From DSXH01 sp964532065 (GTDB lineage: Bacteria > Bacteroidota > Ignavibacteria > Ignavibacteriales > Melioribacteraceae): a stretch of DNA of 43,698 nucleotides. Below, in pieces: positions 34,295 to 42,203 of the stretch. Both the position numbers and the translations under genes were made by a program. Positions within the stretch are counted from its first letter, which is position 1. The number at the start of each line of letters is the position of its first letter. Under the pieces are notes generated by a model that saw only the letters and a program-made list of their open reading frames with translations, ran no database searches and was not told the DNA's origin. The DNA lies in the NCBI GenBank assembly GCA_964532065.1, contig CAZHHG010000017.1:1-43698 (forward strand), written 5' to 3'.

Positions 34295-35653
34295 CTAATT
34301 AAGTTCTCTTATTTTTATATTCATGAAAGAAACCGCATCCCCATGATCCTGAAGGAGAATATGTCCTTCCTTAAATTCACCAAAATTTTTCCAGACACTA
34401 TATTTACTGTATGCAACGAGAGCCCGCCACATTTGTGTATTCCGTTCATATTCTACAACCTTGAATCCGTTGAGCCAGTGTTCAACCTGATTATCTTTAA
34501 CAATAATTCTGGCACGGTTCCACATTCCAATGCCATTAAAACGTTTTCCTACAGGCGCAATCAGATCATAGAGCGAGCCGAGAGTTCTGTTTCCGGCAAC
34601 TCCGAGTTTGGCATCGGGATGTTTGGCATCGTCGAGTATCTGGAACTCGCATCCGATAGCCGATCCTTCGCCTTTATTCAATTCCGGGTCAACAAAATAT
34701 TTTATACCGGAGTTAGCACCATCAGTTATTTTGAAATCGGCTATCAGTTCAAAATTTTTATATTTTTTTGTTGTGACAATATCGCCGCCGTTTCTCGATT
34801 CCGCACCTCCCGACGAGAGGACGCTTAGAATTCCATCTTTAATTTCCCAGCCGTATTCAGGAAACTTATCGAGCTTAGCCCCGCGCCATCCATCAGTAGT
34901 TTTTCCATCCCATAATAATTTCCAGCCGGTCTTCTTTTCATAATCAGAGATTGTGTTACTTATATAGTTGTATTGGGGAATCCCCGATTCAGGAGATTTG
35001 AATTTTGAAGGATTCTCGGTGATGATTCTGATATTGCGCCACATCGCTTTGATACCATCTTTGGTAGGATCATTTTTAATATCATGAACCTGCAGCGCAA
35101 TGAAACCGGACTTTGTTAGATCATCTAATATGTCTGCGCAGGGAATACCGTTAATCCAGGTTCTGATCGAGTTTCCGATTGCTTCAACACGGACTAAATT
35201 CCATTCATTGTTTTTAAAAGCTTTTCTTCCGTTCTGATTTTCATCGAGAGTATAGAGCCATCCGCGTCTTGCCTCGTCGTAAATTCCACCGCTCCATGCC
35301 CTATCCGACGGATCAATCTCTACCTGATAACCGTGCACTCTGCCGTCTTTAAATTCTTTCATACTTTCGCTTCTGAACTGGACGCCGGTATTCAGCTGCG
35401 GATCGGTTTTTATTTCAAACTCCAGAATAAAATCCGAGAATTTCTCTTTCGTGCAGAGGAATGAATTCGGTGAACCTACAATTGCCTCTCCGACTAGTAT
35501 ACCATCCTGCACATAGTATTTCGCAGATCCGTTCAACTGTTCCCAGCCTGATAAATCCTTACTGTTAAAAAGAGATTTCCAGTTCGATTGAGCGTTGACA
35601 GCAACAGATAAGAGAATTAGAATCATCTGAATTAATTTTAATTTAGTTTTCAT
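34295..35653 (-). CDS. Tandem DUF1080 (3-keto-disaccharide hydrolase type) secreted protein
   Basis: A 452-residue secreted protein with signal peptide (1-21, ending VNAQ) and two concanavalin-like DUF1080 domains, about 25-210 and 240-452. Each opens with the typical W-x-x-L-(F/W)-(N/D) motif: WKSLFNSKDLSGWEQLNG in the first, WKLLWDGKTTDGWRGA in the second. Each carries the middle block (GVQFRSE and GIKYFVD) and the NEWNLVRVEA/NRARIIVKDN strand. Proteins of this family hydrolyse or eliminate 3-ketoglycosides produced by Gfo/Idh/MocA oxidoreductases. Two such oxidoreductases lie immediately downstream. Two tandem domains in one chain may mean two specificities or one catalytic and one binding domain. 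Confidence 0.9.
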   Translation of the reverse strand: MKTKLKLIQMILILLSVAVNAQSNWKSLFNSKDLSGWEQLNGSAKYYVQDGILVGEAIVGSPNSFLCTKEKFSDFILEFEIKTDPQLNTGVQFRSESMKEFKDGRVHGYQVEIDPSDRAWSGGIYDEARRGWLYTLDENQNGRKAFKNNEWNLVRVEAIGNSIRTWINGIPCADILDDLTKSGFIALQVHDIKNDPTKDGIKAMWRNIRIITENPSKFKSPESGIPQYNYISNTISDYEKKTGWKLLWDGKTTDGWRGAKLDKFPEYGWEIKDGILSVLSSGGAESRNGGDIVTTKKYKNFELIADFKITDGANSGIKYFVDPELNKGEGSAIGCEFQILDDAKHPDAKLGVAGNRTLGSLYDLIAPVGKRFNGIGMWNRARIIVKDNQVEHWLNGFKVVEYERNTQMWRALVAYSKYSVWKNFGEFKEGHILLQDHGDAVSFMNIKIRELN

Positions 35654-35664
35654 ATTAGTACCGT

Positions 35665-37128
35665 TTATTTTTTATCAAGTTCGATTTTTACAGTATAAAC
35701 CTGTGGAGATCCGGATTTATCAGTTCCGAAGAGAACATACTTGCCATCCGGGCTGAAACGTGGATGGGGGTGACCCGGCTGCCCTTCCCAGGATGAATTA
35801 TGACGGAAGAGTTTTACCTCTTTCAGAATTCTGCTCCGATCAAACTTCCAGAGCGTCAGAATCATTCCGTTATTCTGGTCTGCAACCCAATGTTTGTTAT
35901 CAGAGAAAACCTGCGAATGAGCCGGGCCTACAGGTGCTTCGAACATGAAATTATCTGTCCCGTCAAACCTGCACGATCCCAGAAATTGTTTCCCTATATT
36001 GGGTCCGAACATATACCGTGCGGAATAACCGATGCGCGAACCGTCGTAGAACCAGAATTCATGAGTTCTGTGAATTCCGAATTCCTGTGGGCCTACAGGT
36101 CCGCCTTCCTCTCCATTTACATTAAGCCACCAGATTCTGATCGGAGTATTACCGACAGTCCCTGCACCTCCATCACGGTATTGATGCTGCCAGGCGTGGA
36201 TTACAAGCGATGGATCGACAGGTGATGCCTGGAGATGATTGATAGTAAATCCGTAATCGGGTGAAATCTGTTTTATTTCTGATGTCTTAAGATCGAAACG
36301 GAGAATAGCAAACGGGCCGGTGCTGTGTTCTGCAGAATAACCGGGATTCTTATTTACAGAGTAAACCAGATACTTTCCGTCGCATGTTACTGTGAATGAG
36401 CGGATATCGCCCTTCTCATCTTTAAATACCAGTCTATTTTCCATCGTTTCGTAATTCAGTTCTCTAACCGAATTATCTATTTCGTACCAGATCCTTTTAA
36501 GATTTTGGATATGCCAGACCGATCCAACTCTACCCGGATGATTTGTAAGCTGAGTAATTGAACCATCTATCAAATTGAGCCGGAAAAGGTTAACGCCGCC
36601 AGCCCGGGTCGAGTAGATTATCGCGTTATCGGCATCAATGAAAGATTCAATATTAAAATAGAGATGCCAGTTTTCATATTTCTCTGATGTCCATTTTGTA
36701 ATTTCAAATCCGAATTCATTATCAATCCATGATTCTTTTTCGGATGGCCATATTCTTCCCACGAAAGAATTTCCATTCTCAAGATTATCCAGACGAAACT
36801 TAATCTTTGTATCGATCCAGATCTCTTCATCATTACCGAGACTATGAATCGGGTAATACTTCAGTTTCTCAGCATGTTTAACTGCCGCCTCATCAAGCAC
36901 TTCGAATCCCGATCCGGTTTTTATCTTTACATTACGGATCAGTCCTTCCCGGTTAACAAGAATCAATAATTCAACATCACCCTCCAGATATTTTTCAATT
37001 GCCTCCTTCGGGTAATTAAGTGCCGGCTCAAATTCTAATTGCGGAATAAAACGGGAACCGGTGCCGCAGGCGATCAATCCGGAAAATAAAATCAGCAGTA
37101 TCCAAACTTTAAATGCAAGACTCTTCAT
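35665..37128 (-). CDS. Lipoprotein fusing a TonB C-terminal-like domain to a PL22-like oligogalacturonate lyase propeller
   Basis: A 487-residue lipoprotein (lipobox SGLIAC, Cys21). Residues about 37-112 match a TonB C-terminal-type domain (YPKEAIEKYLEGDVELLILV, then IKTGSGFEVLDEAAVKHAEK). Residues about 125-487 are a WD/Kelch-like propeller with oligogalacturonate lyase features: STRAGGVNLFRLNL, LVIHAWQHQYRDGG (His311), IHRTHEFWFYDG (His353, His356), VGPAHSQVFSDNKHW (His404) and SWEGQPGHPHPRFSPDG. Gln450, His453 and His455 reproduce the Gln-x2-His-x-His metal-site spacing of PL22. PL22 enzymes are classically cytoplasmic and free of such a domain, so a membrane-anchored version with a TonB-like domain is unusual. 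It starts 18 nt after the gene upstream. Confidence 0.88.
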   Translation of the reverse strand: MKSLAFKVWILLILFSGLIACGTGSRFIPQLEFEPALNYPKEAIEKYLEGDVELLILVNREGLIRNVKIKTGSGFEVLDEAAVKHAEKLKYYPIHSLGNDEEIWIDTKIKFRLDNLENGNSFVGRIWPSEKESWIDNEFGFEITKWTSEKYENWHLYFNIESFIDADNAIIYSTRAGGVNLFRLNLIDGSITQLTNHPGRVGSVWHIQNLKRIWYEIDNSVRELNYETMENRLVFKDEKGDIRSFTVTCDGKYLVYSVNKNPGYSAEHSTGPFAILRFDLKTSEIKQISPDYGFTINHLQASPVDPSLVIHAWQHQYRDGGAGTVGNTPIRIWWLNVNGEEGGPVGPQEFGIHRTHEFWFYDGSRIGYSARYMFGPNIGKQFLGSCRFDGTDNFMFEAPVGPAHSQVFSDNKHWVADQNNGMILTLWKFDRSRILKEVKLFRHNSSWEGQPGHPHPRFSPDGKYVLFGTDKSGSPQVYTVKIELDKK

Positions 37129-37146
37129 TCTCTTAATGTTATCCCA

Positions 37147-39684
37147 TTATTTAATTCTGACAAATTCAATAACCATAGTTATTCCCGGAGTGATTACAAG
37201 GTCTATTTTCTGTCCGACTTTATTAACTGCAAACCGGTTTTTTTTCAGGACTTCACCTTTACAATTCTTGTACATAAGATCATATTCACCATTCTGCAGC
37301 TGCCAGACTGCTGCGGTAACATTAATTTCCTCCCTGCCGAACAGATAGATTTCAATTCTGAGTTTATCCTTTTTTGAGTCTGTAACTAGTGCTGTGAAAT
37401 TATTATTAGTATTTTCCCAAGTGACCGCATAATAAGGCGAGCTTCCTTCTGGAGTACCATCGCCTGTCAGCATTGCTTTCAGCAGATCCGCTCCGCCTGT
37501 TCTTACACGGTCGGTATGTAAAGCAAGAGTAGTACGTAACGGAGTATTATAGCGTATTTCCTCTACGGCTTCTGTGAGCCCTTTAATGAGGTATTTGTAA
37601 TCTCGGCTAATTCTGAATTTAGTATAGTCATTACCGTACTTCAGCAGAATAGAATCATAGTTTTTATTTTCAGTTGCTAATCGCCACTTACTAACAACTT
37701 CCCAAAAATTCTTAATTCCTATCATAGTATTAGCAGCCCAGATTTCGCTGCCCGGCTCGGAGCTGTTCTTTCCGATCAGGTCAATATTGTTTTTAATTAA
37801 GTCCAGGCTGAGAACTATCGGTTTGAGAAGCTTTGAATTATTATTTAATGTATAAGTAAAAAACATCTGGTCGAGTATCATAGAACCGGCGGAATGCCTC
37901 CAATCGAAATAATCCCAGAGCATATCTGACTTGTACCATGTAAGGCCATCGCCGTTTATAGCTTCGTCATACCATCGGACCGATGAAGGCAGCAAACCCT
38001 CCGGTTTCTTCTTATCAGTACTGAGTGCTACATGAAGCCATGCTTCGGACCATTCATTAAGAAGGTTGATAAACTCCGGCTTGCGAGAAGACCAGGCAAT
38101 ATACCTGAGGGGTTTCAATGCGCGGGTATTATAATCAACGTCGCGGTCCCGCGGAGGCCTTTCATCTACTTCAGTTGAGCCAAACCATGCCGACTTAAAA
38201 AATCTCCTTCCGAATTTATTTTTAGCAGACCAGAGATTCTCAAAATACCCGGCCGTATAAAGAAGACGTTTGAAGTACGTAGAGTCTGAATCAACAAATA
38301 ATAGTTCAGGTGTAGAGTCGGAAATAAATTCCGAGGCATGTTCAACATCGATCGGAAATTTGGAATAACCTTTATACACTTTAGGACTTCTCCAGACTTC
38401 ATCGGCAAGCTTCTTCCATCCAGTAATAGCGTATTGATTACCTGAAAGCAGGAAGGGAGTCCACCATCTCAGCAATTCAACATCGTCGCCAAGTTTACCA
38501 CCCAGTTCACCGTTGGGTGCCTGCCGTTCCGTAACCCACCATTTAATTTCACTGCTTAATCTGCAAATCAATTCTCTTTGAAGGAGTGACCATTCAGGTG
38601 CGTCCGGTTCGGAAGGAAGAAAATCGCAGTAATCGGGCTGATCTATTTTATTGCCGTTCAGCATTAAGAGGTTCTCGTCATTCGGATACAATTTCACTAA
38701 TTCGGATAGATCACTTGCGGCCATTTCCTTTTCATGTTTGCCGCCTCTTTGAAGATTAAGGTCGTAGCCCAGTTTTCCTCTCATCCAGAGTGCACGTTCT
38801 CTGAAGGGATTACTTTTATCATGATCATGTTCAATCTGTGCATCAAGCAGGCAGATGGTTTGATGAAGCCGGTCGAATATTCCAAATCCGGTCATCTGCG
38901 AAGCCCATTCCCATCCCATCATATTGTTAAGCCTATCAGCTTCCGCAATTAGTGAAGTCAGATTACTGACATGCCGGATATAGAAATCATCAGGATAAAG
39001 AGCCGACTGCTCCGATAAATAACGATTAAGATCATTCAAAGAAATTTTCGATTTATATTTTCCGGCTTCATTAACAAGGCGTTCAATTTTAAAATGTAAA
39101 TCCGTTTCAGGTTCCACGTATGGAATAAGCGAGAGAGCCAGAACGCGGATGGAATCTTTACCGCCTTTAAGGTTAAGCAGAAAATCATTTCCGTCGATTT
39201 CGATGAGTGAGTGATAGACTCTGTAAAGATTCAAATACTCGGATTCACCAAGTTCGCCAGCTTTAACACGGAACCAGTTTATCTCTCTATCCATATTGTT
39301 GATCTTAAGCCGCGCCGAATTAGTATAATCGTTCCCGGCTTCCATCCAGAAAGTAATCCACCATTTGCCGGATTGGATCTTAGTTTTAAACTCAATCTCT
39401 TTTCCTGTAACTCCATCTATTGTCAAATCATTTCTTAATGTTGTCCCTTTCATTTTTGTCTTTTCAAACGAATAAACAGGAGGAATAACCCAGCCGTAAC
39501 CGTCTGCAGAATTGAATTTAAATTTCTCATCAATTGCTATTGCCAGATGACCTGGTTTTGAATTAACCGGTCCGAAATCGAACAACAACGCTTTGCTGTG
39601 TATATTAGACTCCTGTGCAAAAACCATAACTGAAGCAAAGAAAAGAATAATGGATTTAAGAATGATTAGTTCTATTTTTTTCAT
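37147..39684 (-). CDS. Large secreted protein of unrecognised family, probable carbohydrate-active enzyme
   Basis: An 845-residue exported protein. The ATG at 39684 overlaps the nagB stop as ATGA, has AGGA upstream and gives a clean signal peptide (MKKIELIILKSIILFFASVM); the longer frame is rejected. After the signal, about 30-175 look like a malectin/galactose-binding-type beta domain (LLFDFGPVNSKPGH, GYGWVIPPVYSFEK), as found before pectin esterases. Residues about 200-755 are helix-rich with many W, D and Y residues and resemble an (alpha/alpha) toroid (ERPPRDRDVDYNTRALKPLR, WYKSDMLWDYFDWRHSAGSM). A C-terminal beta-sandwich closes the chain. I recognise no GH or PL family. Position between NagB and the PL22 fusion suggests action on pectic oligosaccharides. 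Confidence 0.8.
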   Translation of the reverse strand: MKKIELIILKSIILFFASVMVFAQESNIHSKALLFDFGPVNSKPGHLAIAIDEKFKFNSADGYGWVIPPVYSFEKTKMKGTTLRNDLTIDGVTGKEIEFKTKIQSGKWWITFWMEAGNDYTNSARLKINNMDREINWFRVKAGELGESEYLNLYRVYHSLIEIDGNDFLLNLKGGKDSIRVLALSLIPYVEPETDLHFKIERLVNEAGKYKSKISLNDLNRYLSEQSALYPDDFYIRHVSNLTSLIAEADRLNNMMGWEWASQMTGFGIFDRLHQTICLLDAQIEHDHDKSNPFRERALWMRGKLGYDLNLQRGGKHEKEMAASDLSELVKLYPNDENLLMLNGNKIDQPDYCDFLPSEPDAPEWSLLQRELICRLSSEIKWWVTERQAPNGELGGKLGDDVELLRWWTPFLLSGNQYAITGWKKLADEVWRSPKVYKGYSKFPIDVEHASEFISDSTPELLFVDSDSTYFKRLLYTAGYFENLWSAKNKFGRRFFKSAWFGSTEVDERPPRDRDVDYNTRALKPLRYIAWSSRKPEFINLLNEWSEAWLHVALSTDKKKPEGLLPSSVRWYDEAINGDGLTWYKSDMLWDYFDWRHSAGSMILDQMFFTYTLNNNSKLLKPIVLSLDLIKNNIDLIGKNSSEPGSEIWAANTMIGIKNFWEVVSKWRLATENKNYDSILLKYGNDYTKFRISRDYKYLIKGLTEAVEEIRYNTPLRTTLALHTDRVRTGGADLLKAMLTGDGTPEGSSPYYAVTWENTNNNFTALVTDSKKDKLRIEIYLFGREEINVTAAVWQLQNGEYDLMYKNCKGEVLKKNRFAVNKVGQKIDLVITPGITMVIEFVRIK

Positions 39685-40439
39685 AATAATCCTGATGAAT
39701 CTTGATCGAGATATAGAATTGCGTTTGGATGAGTCCGTAAAATTGACGCCGGGCATTTAGTTGATATTTCACCCGTCAAAGTATTTTTAATAGCCTCTGC
39801 TTTCCGGTAACCCGGAACGATAACTGAAAGATGGTTGCCCGATAATAGAGCCGGGACAGTAAGGGTTATTGCAATTTTAGGCACTTCATCAATTGCGCTG
39901 AAACAGCCGTCGTTAACCTGCTGCTGACGGCATTCGCTATCAAGTTCTACAACTTTAACAAATTTAGAATCATTGAAATCGGCAACTGGAGGATCATTAA
40001 ATGCAATGTGGCCGTTCTCACCGATACCCATACAAACAATGTCTATTACATCCTCCCGCAAGAGTTTTTCATAACGATCGCACTCCTCACCGATATCCGT
40101 GGCGGCTGAATCGATAATGTTAACGTTTCTGAATTCAACCTTCGAGAAAATATTATTGGATAAATATCTGCTGAACAATTTATCTGAACCCTGTCCCAAT
40201 CCTACATATTCATCCATATGAAACGCTGTTATTTTAGACCAGTCGATATTCCTGAAAGCAATCAGCTCTTTAAGAAATTCGTTTTGAGATGGAGCTGCAG
40301 CAAAGACAATTCTTATATTTTCTTTTACCATCAGTAAGGAGTTTATAAGTCCACTCAGGTTCTCCGCAGCCAGCGAACCGAGTTCATTACTGTCCTCGGT
40401 GATAATTACATTTAACCTGTCGACTAAATAATTTTTCAT
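39681..40439 (-). CDS. NagB-like glucosamine-6-phosphate deaminase/isomerase family protein
   Basis: A 252-residue cytoplasmic protein of the NagB/6-phosphogluconolactonase superfamily. The FHMDEYVGL motif (73-81) and GIGENGHIAFNDP (139-151) are those of glucosamine-6-phosphate deaminases. The position that is Asp in E. coli NagB is Asn, as in the shorter Gram-positive type, and the following Glu is Asp. It lies in an operon of exported enzymes and is preceded by a GH105 and a GH20-like gene. It might deaminate glucosamine 6-phosphate released by the GH20-like enzyme or act on another aminosugar or keto-sugar phosphate. Family is firm; substrate is not. Confidence 0.85.
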   Translation of the reverse strand: MKNYLVDRLNVIITEDSNELGSLAAENLSGLINSLLMVKENIRIVFAAAPSQNEFLKELIAFRNIDWSKITAFHMDEYVGLGQGSDKLFSRYLSNNIFSKVEFRNVNIIDSAATDIGEECDRYEKLLREDVIDIVCMGIGENGHIAFNDPPVADFNDSKFVKVVELDSECRQQQVNDGCFSAIDEVPKIAITLTVPALLSGNHLSVIVPGYRKAEAIKNTLTGEISTKCPASILRTHPNAILYLDQDSSGLL

Positions 40440-40464
40440 TAGAAATCCCGCAGTTATGATAGTA

Positions 40465-42201
40465 TTATTTATTTAACGTATAGATCTCCATTTCAACCGC
40501 AGCGGTAATAACAGCTCCCAAACCTCTCGGGTCGTTATCGAATCGTTCTCTTTTATAGTAGAAGTCGAGGTCGTTGCCTATTCCCGTTCCTCTGGTAATA
40601 TCCTTAACAACACCATCGTGGCTGATATTTTTTTTAAGTGCATTCCAGGCCAGCATGAGATTTTTTTCATAGGATTTGCTTACCCATCCGTTCTTAATTC
40701 CTCTGGCAAGGCCGATTATAAACATCGCGGTGCAGGAAGTCTCTTCAAATGAGTCCTTTCTATCAAGTACCTGGTGCCACATACCCGACTGATCCTGATG
40801 TTTTATGAGTCCGGAAATATGCTCTTTAAATATTTTTTTTATTTTGTTAAAATCCTTGTGGTTCCCGGGAATATTCATCAGCGCATCCGAGGTAGCCCAT
40901 ATAATCCAGCCGTTAGCCCGACCCCAGTAAGCAACTGATTTTTCATTTGCAAAATCGAACCAGGCATGTTTGTATAAATTTTTCTCTTTATCGAAAAGAT
41001 ATTTATTGAAATTAATAATCTGTCTTGCTGCATCATTAAGATAATCCTGAGTATTATATAATTTTGATGCACGGAGGAGATATGGTACTGACATGAAGAG
41101 GTCGTCTGCCCATACGGTCATTTCACGCGGTTCCGGCCGGCAGAGCGTTCCATCACTTAATCGTGACTGCCCTTTGGAGACATAATCAAGAACAGTTTTA
41201 ATAACGGCTTTATGTTTAGGGTCGGGTTTATCGAGCATCTGCTGTATGTACGGGAGCGCGGGTGCCGATGCATCGTCCAGCATTCCCATTCTGAATAACC
41301 GGTGATTCGAAGAACGGAATCCGTCCATTTCAAAATATTGTTTTTGAAATAGATCAAAGTTTGCATATGTAAAGTCAGTAACCTTTTCAACATAATCGGA
41401 ATATTTTTTTTCACCGGATATTTTCGCCAGATGCTGAAATCCGAATAGAACAGTGCCGGTCGGGTACATCCATTCAACAAAAGATTCACGTTTATATACC
41501 GCGTCATCTTTTATAACAAGTTCAAGGAGAAGATTCTGTTTTTCAATTTGCCAGGTTAAATAATCACTTCCCCATTTATAATATGGATGAATACCCTTCT
41601 CGGGTGGAAATACTTCCTCTAATGGATTAGATTCATTTCCCGCAAATCCTCCTATATAAAACCATTTTCCCTGCAGGTTATTAAACTGGGATGTGAATCC
41701 GGATTTTAACGGCGCTTCCGGATCAGAGATTTCTCTTAAATATATTTTATTATTTCCGGAAAGAGTTTTTACCAAGATTTTATTCAGCCCTGCAAATAAT
41801 TCCACTTCAATTGTATCCTGGAAATCGAATATCCCGTATGCAATCTCTTTGAAACGGAATTCTGCACCGGATCCATTTTCAAATACGAGTTTATCATTTA
41901 TCCAGATTTTGGCAGGAGAACTGAAACTCAGACCGTATTTTAATTTTACATTCTCTTTTACAACAATAGAGGATAAAGCATAGGCGACACCTTCGTTTAT
42001 TTCACCGGGTATGCCGCGAAAATCGATCACCTCGATATCAAGCTGAGGTTTCTGAAGAACCGGNNNNNNNNNNAAAACAGTATCATTGATTACACGGCCG
42101 GCAATTGCACGGGCTATCTGAATCGGAGTACGCTTATCCTCTTCTGAACTGAATCCGGTAAGAAAAAGAAGGGATGTAAATAAAAGGGTTTTTAATTTCA
42201 T
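40465..42201 (-). CDS. GH105-family unsaturated uronyl hydrolase with N-terminal beta domain; contains assembly gap
   Basis: A 578-codon frame with signal peptide (1-18) and two parts. Residues about 52-160 are a beta-sandwich resembling the domain at the C-terminus of the neighbouring GH20-like protein (VAYALSSIVVKENVKLKYGL, AGLNKILVKTLSG). Residues 200-578 are a GH105 (alpha/alpha)6 barrel with WMYPTGTVLFGFQHL, MTVWADDLFMSVPYL (Asp366-367), YWGRANGWIIWATSDAL and FEETSCTAMFIIGLARGIKNG. Ten N bases at 42064-42073 fall after codon 42, so the true frame and length there are unknown. It starts 2 nt after the upstream stop. Larger than the GH105 at 17113-18381, it probably acts on a different unsaturated oligosaccharide. 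Confidence 0.88.
   Translation of the reverse strand: MKLKTLLFTSLLFLTGFSSEEDKRTPIQIARAIAGRVINDTVXXXXPVLQKPQLDIEVIDFRGIPGEINEGVAYALSSIVVKENVKLKYGLSFSSPAKIWINDKLVFENGSGAEFRFKEIAYGIFDFQDTIEVELFAGLNKILVKTLSGNNKIYLREISDPEAPLKSGFTSQFNNLQGKWFYIGGFAGNESNPLEEVFPPEKGIHPYYKWGSDYLTWQIEKQNLLLELVIKDDAVYKRESFVEWMYPTGTVLFGFQHLAKISGEKKYSDYVEKVTDFTYANFDLFQKQYFEMDGFRSSNHRLFRMGMLDDASAPALPYIQQMLDKPDPKHKAVIKTVLDYVSKGQSRLSDGTLCRPEPREMTVWADDLFMSVPYLLRASKLYNTQDYLNDAARQIINFNKYLFDKEKNLYKHAWFDFANEKSVAYWGRANGWIIWATSDALMNIPGNHKDFNKIKKIFKEHISGLIKHQDQSGMWHQVLDRKDSFEETSCTAMFIIGLARGIKNGWVSKSYEKNLMLAWNALKKNISHDGVVKDITRGTGIGNDLDFYYKRERFDNDPRGLGAVITAAVEMEIYTLNK
42064..42073. other. Run of ten N: assembly gap
   Basis: Ten undetermined bases within the 5' part of the GH105 gene. 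Both flanks read in one frame across ten bases, but gaps of round size are often placeholders, so the missing length could differ. Confidence 0.98.
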
Positions 42202-42203
42202 AA

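Noticed and set aside
34343..34828. Plus-strand open frame of 161 codons opposite the DUF1080 gene, and similar ones at 19239-19685 and 35800-36225
   Set aside because: They are antisense to well-supported genes, have no family resemblance or convincing ribosome-binding sites, and look like by-products of codon use on the coding strand.
40009..40030. NagB-like protein has Asn where E. coli NagB has the catalytic Asp (GENGH versus GNDGH)
   Set aside because: The shorter NagB enzymes of Gram-positive bacteria also have Asn at this position, so it is not evidence for an inactive enzyme. Only the Glu-to-Asp change remains, and it is conservative.
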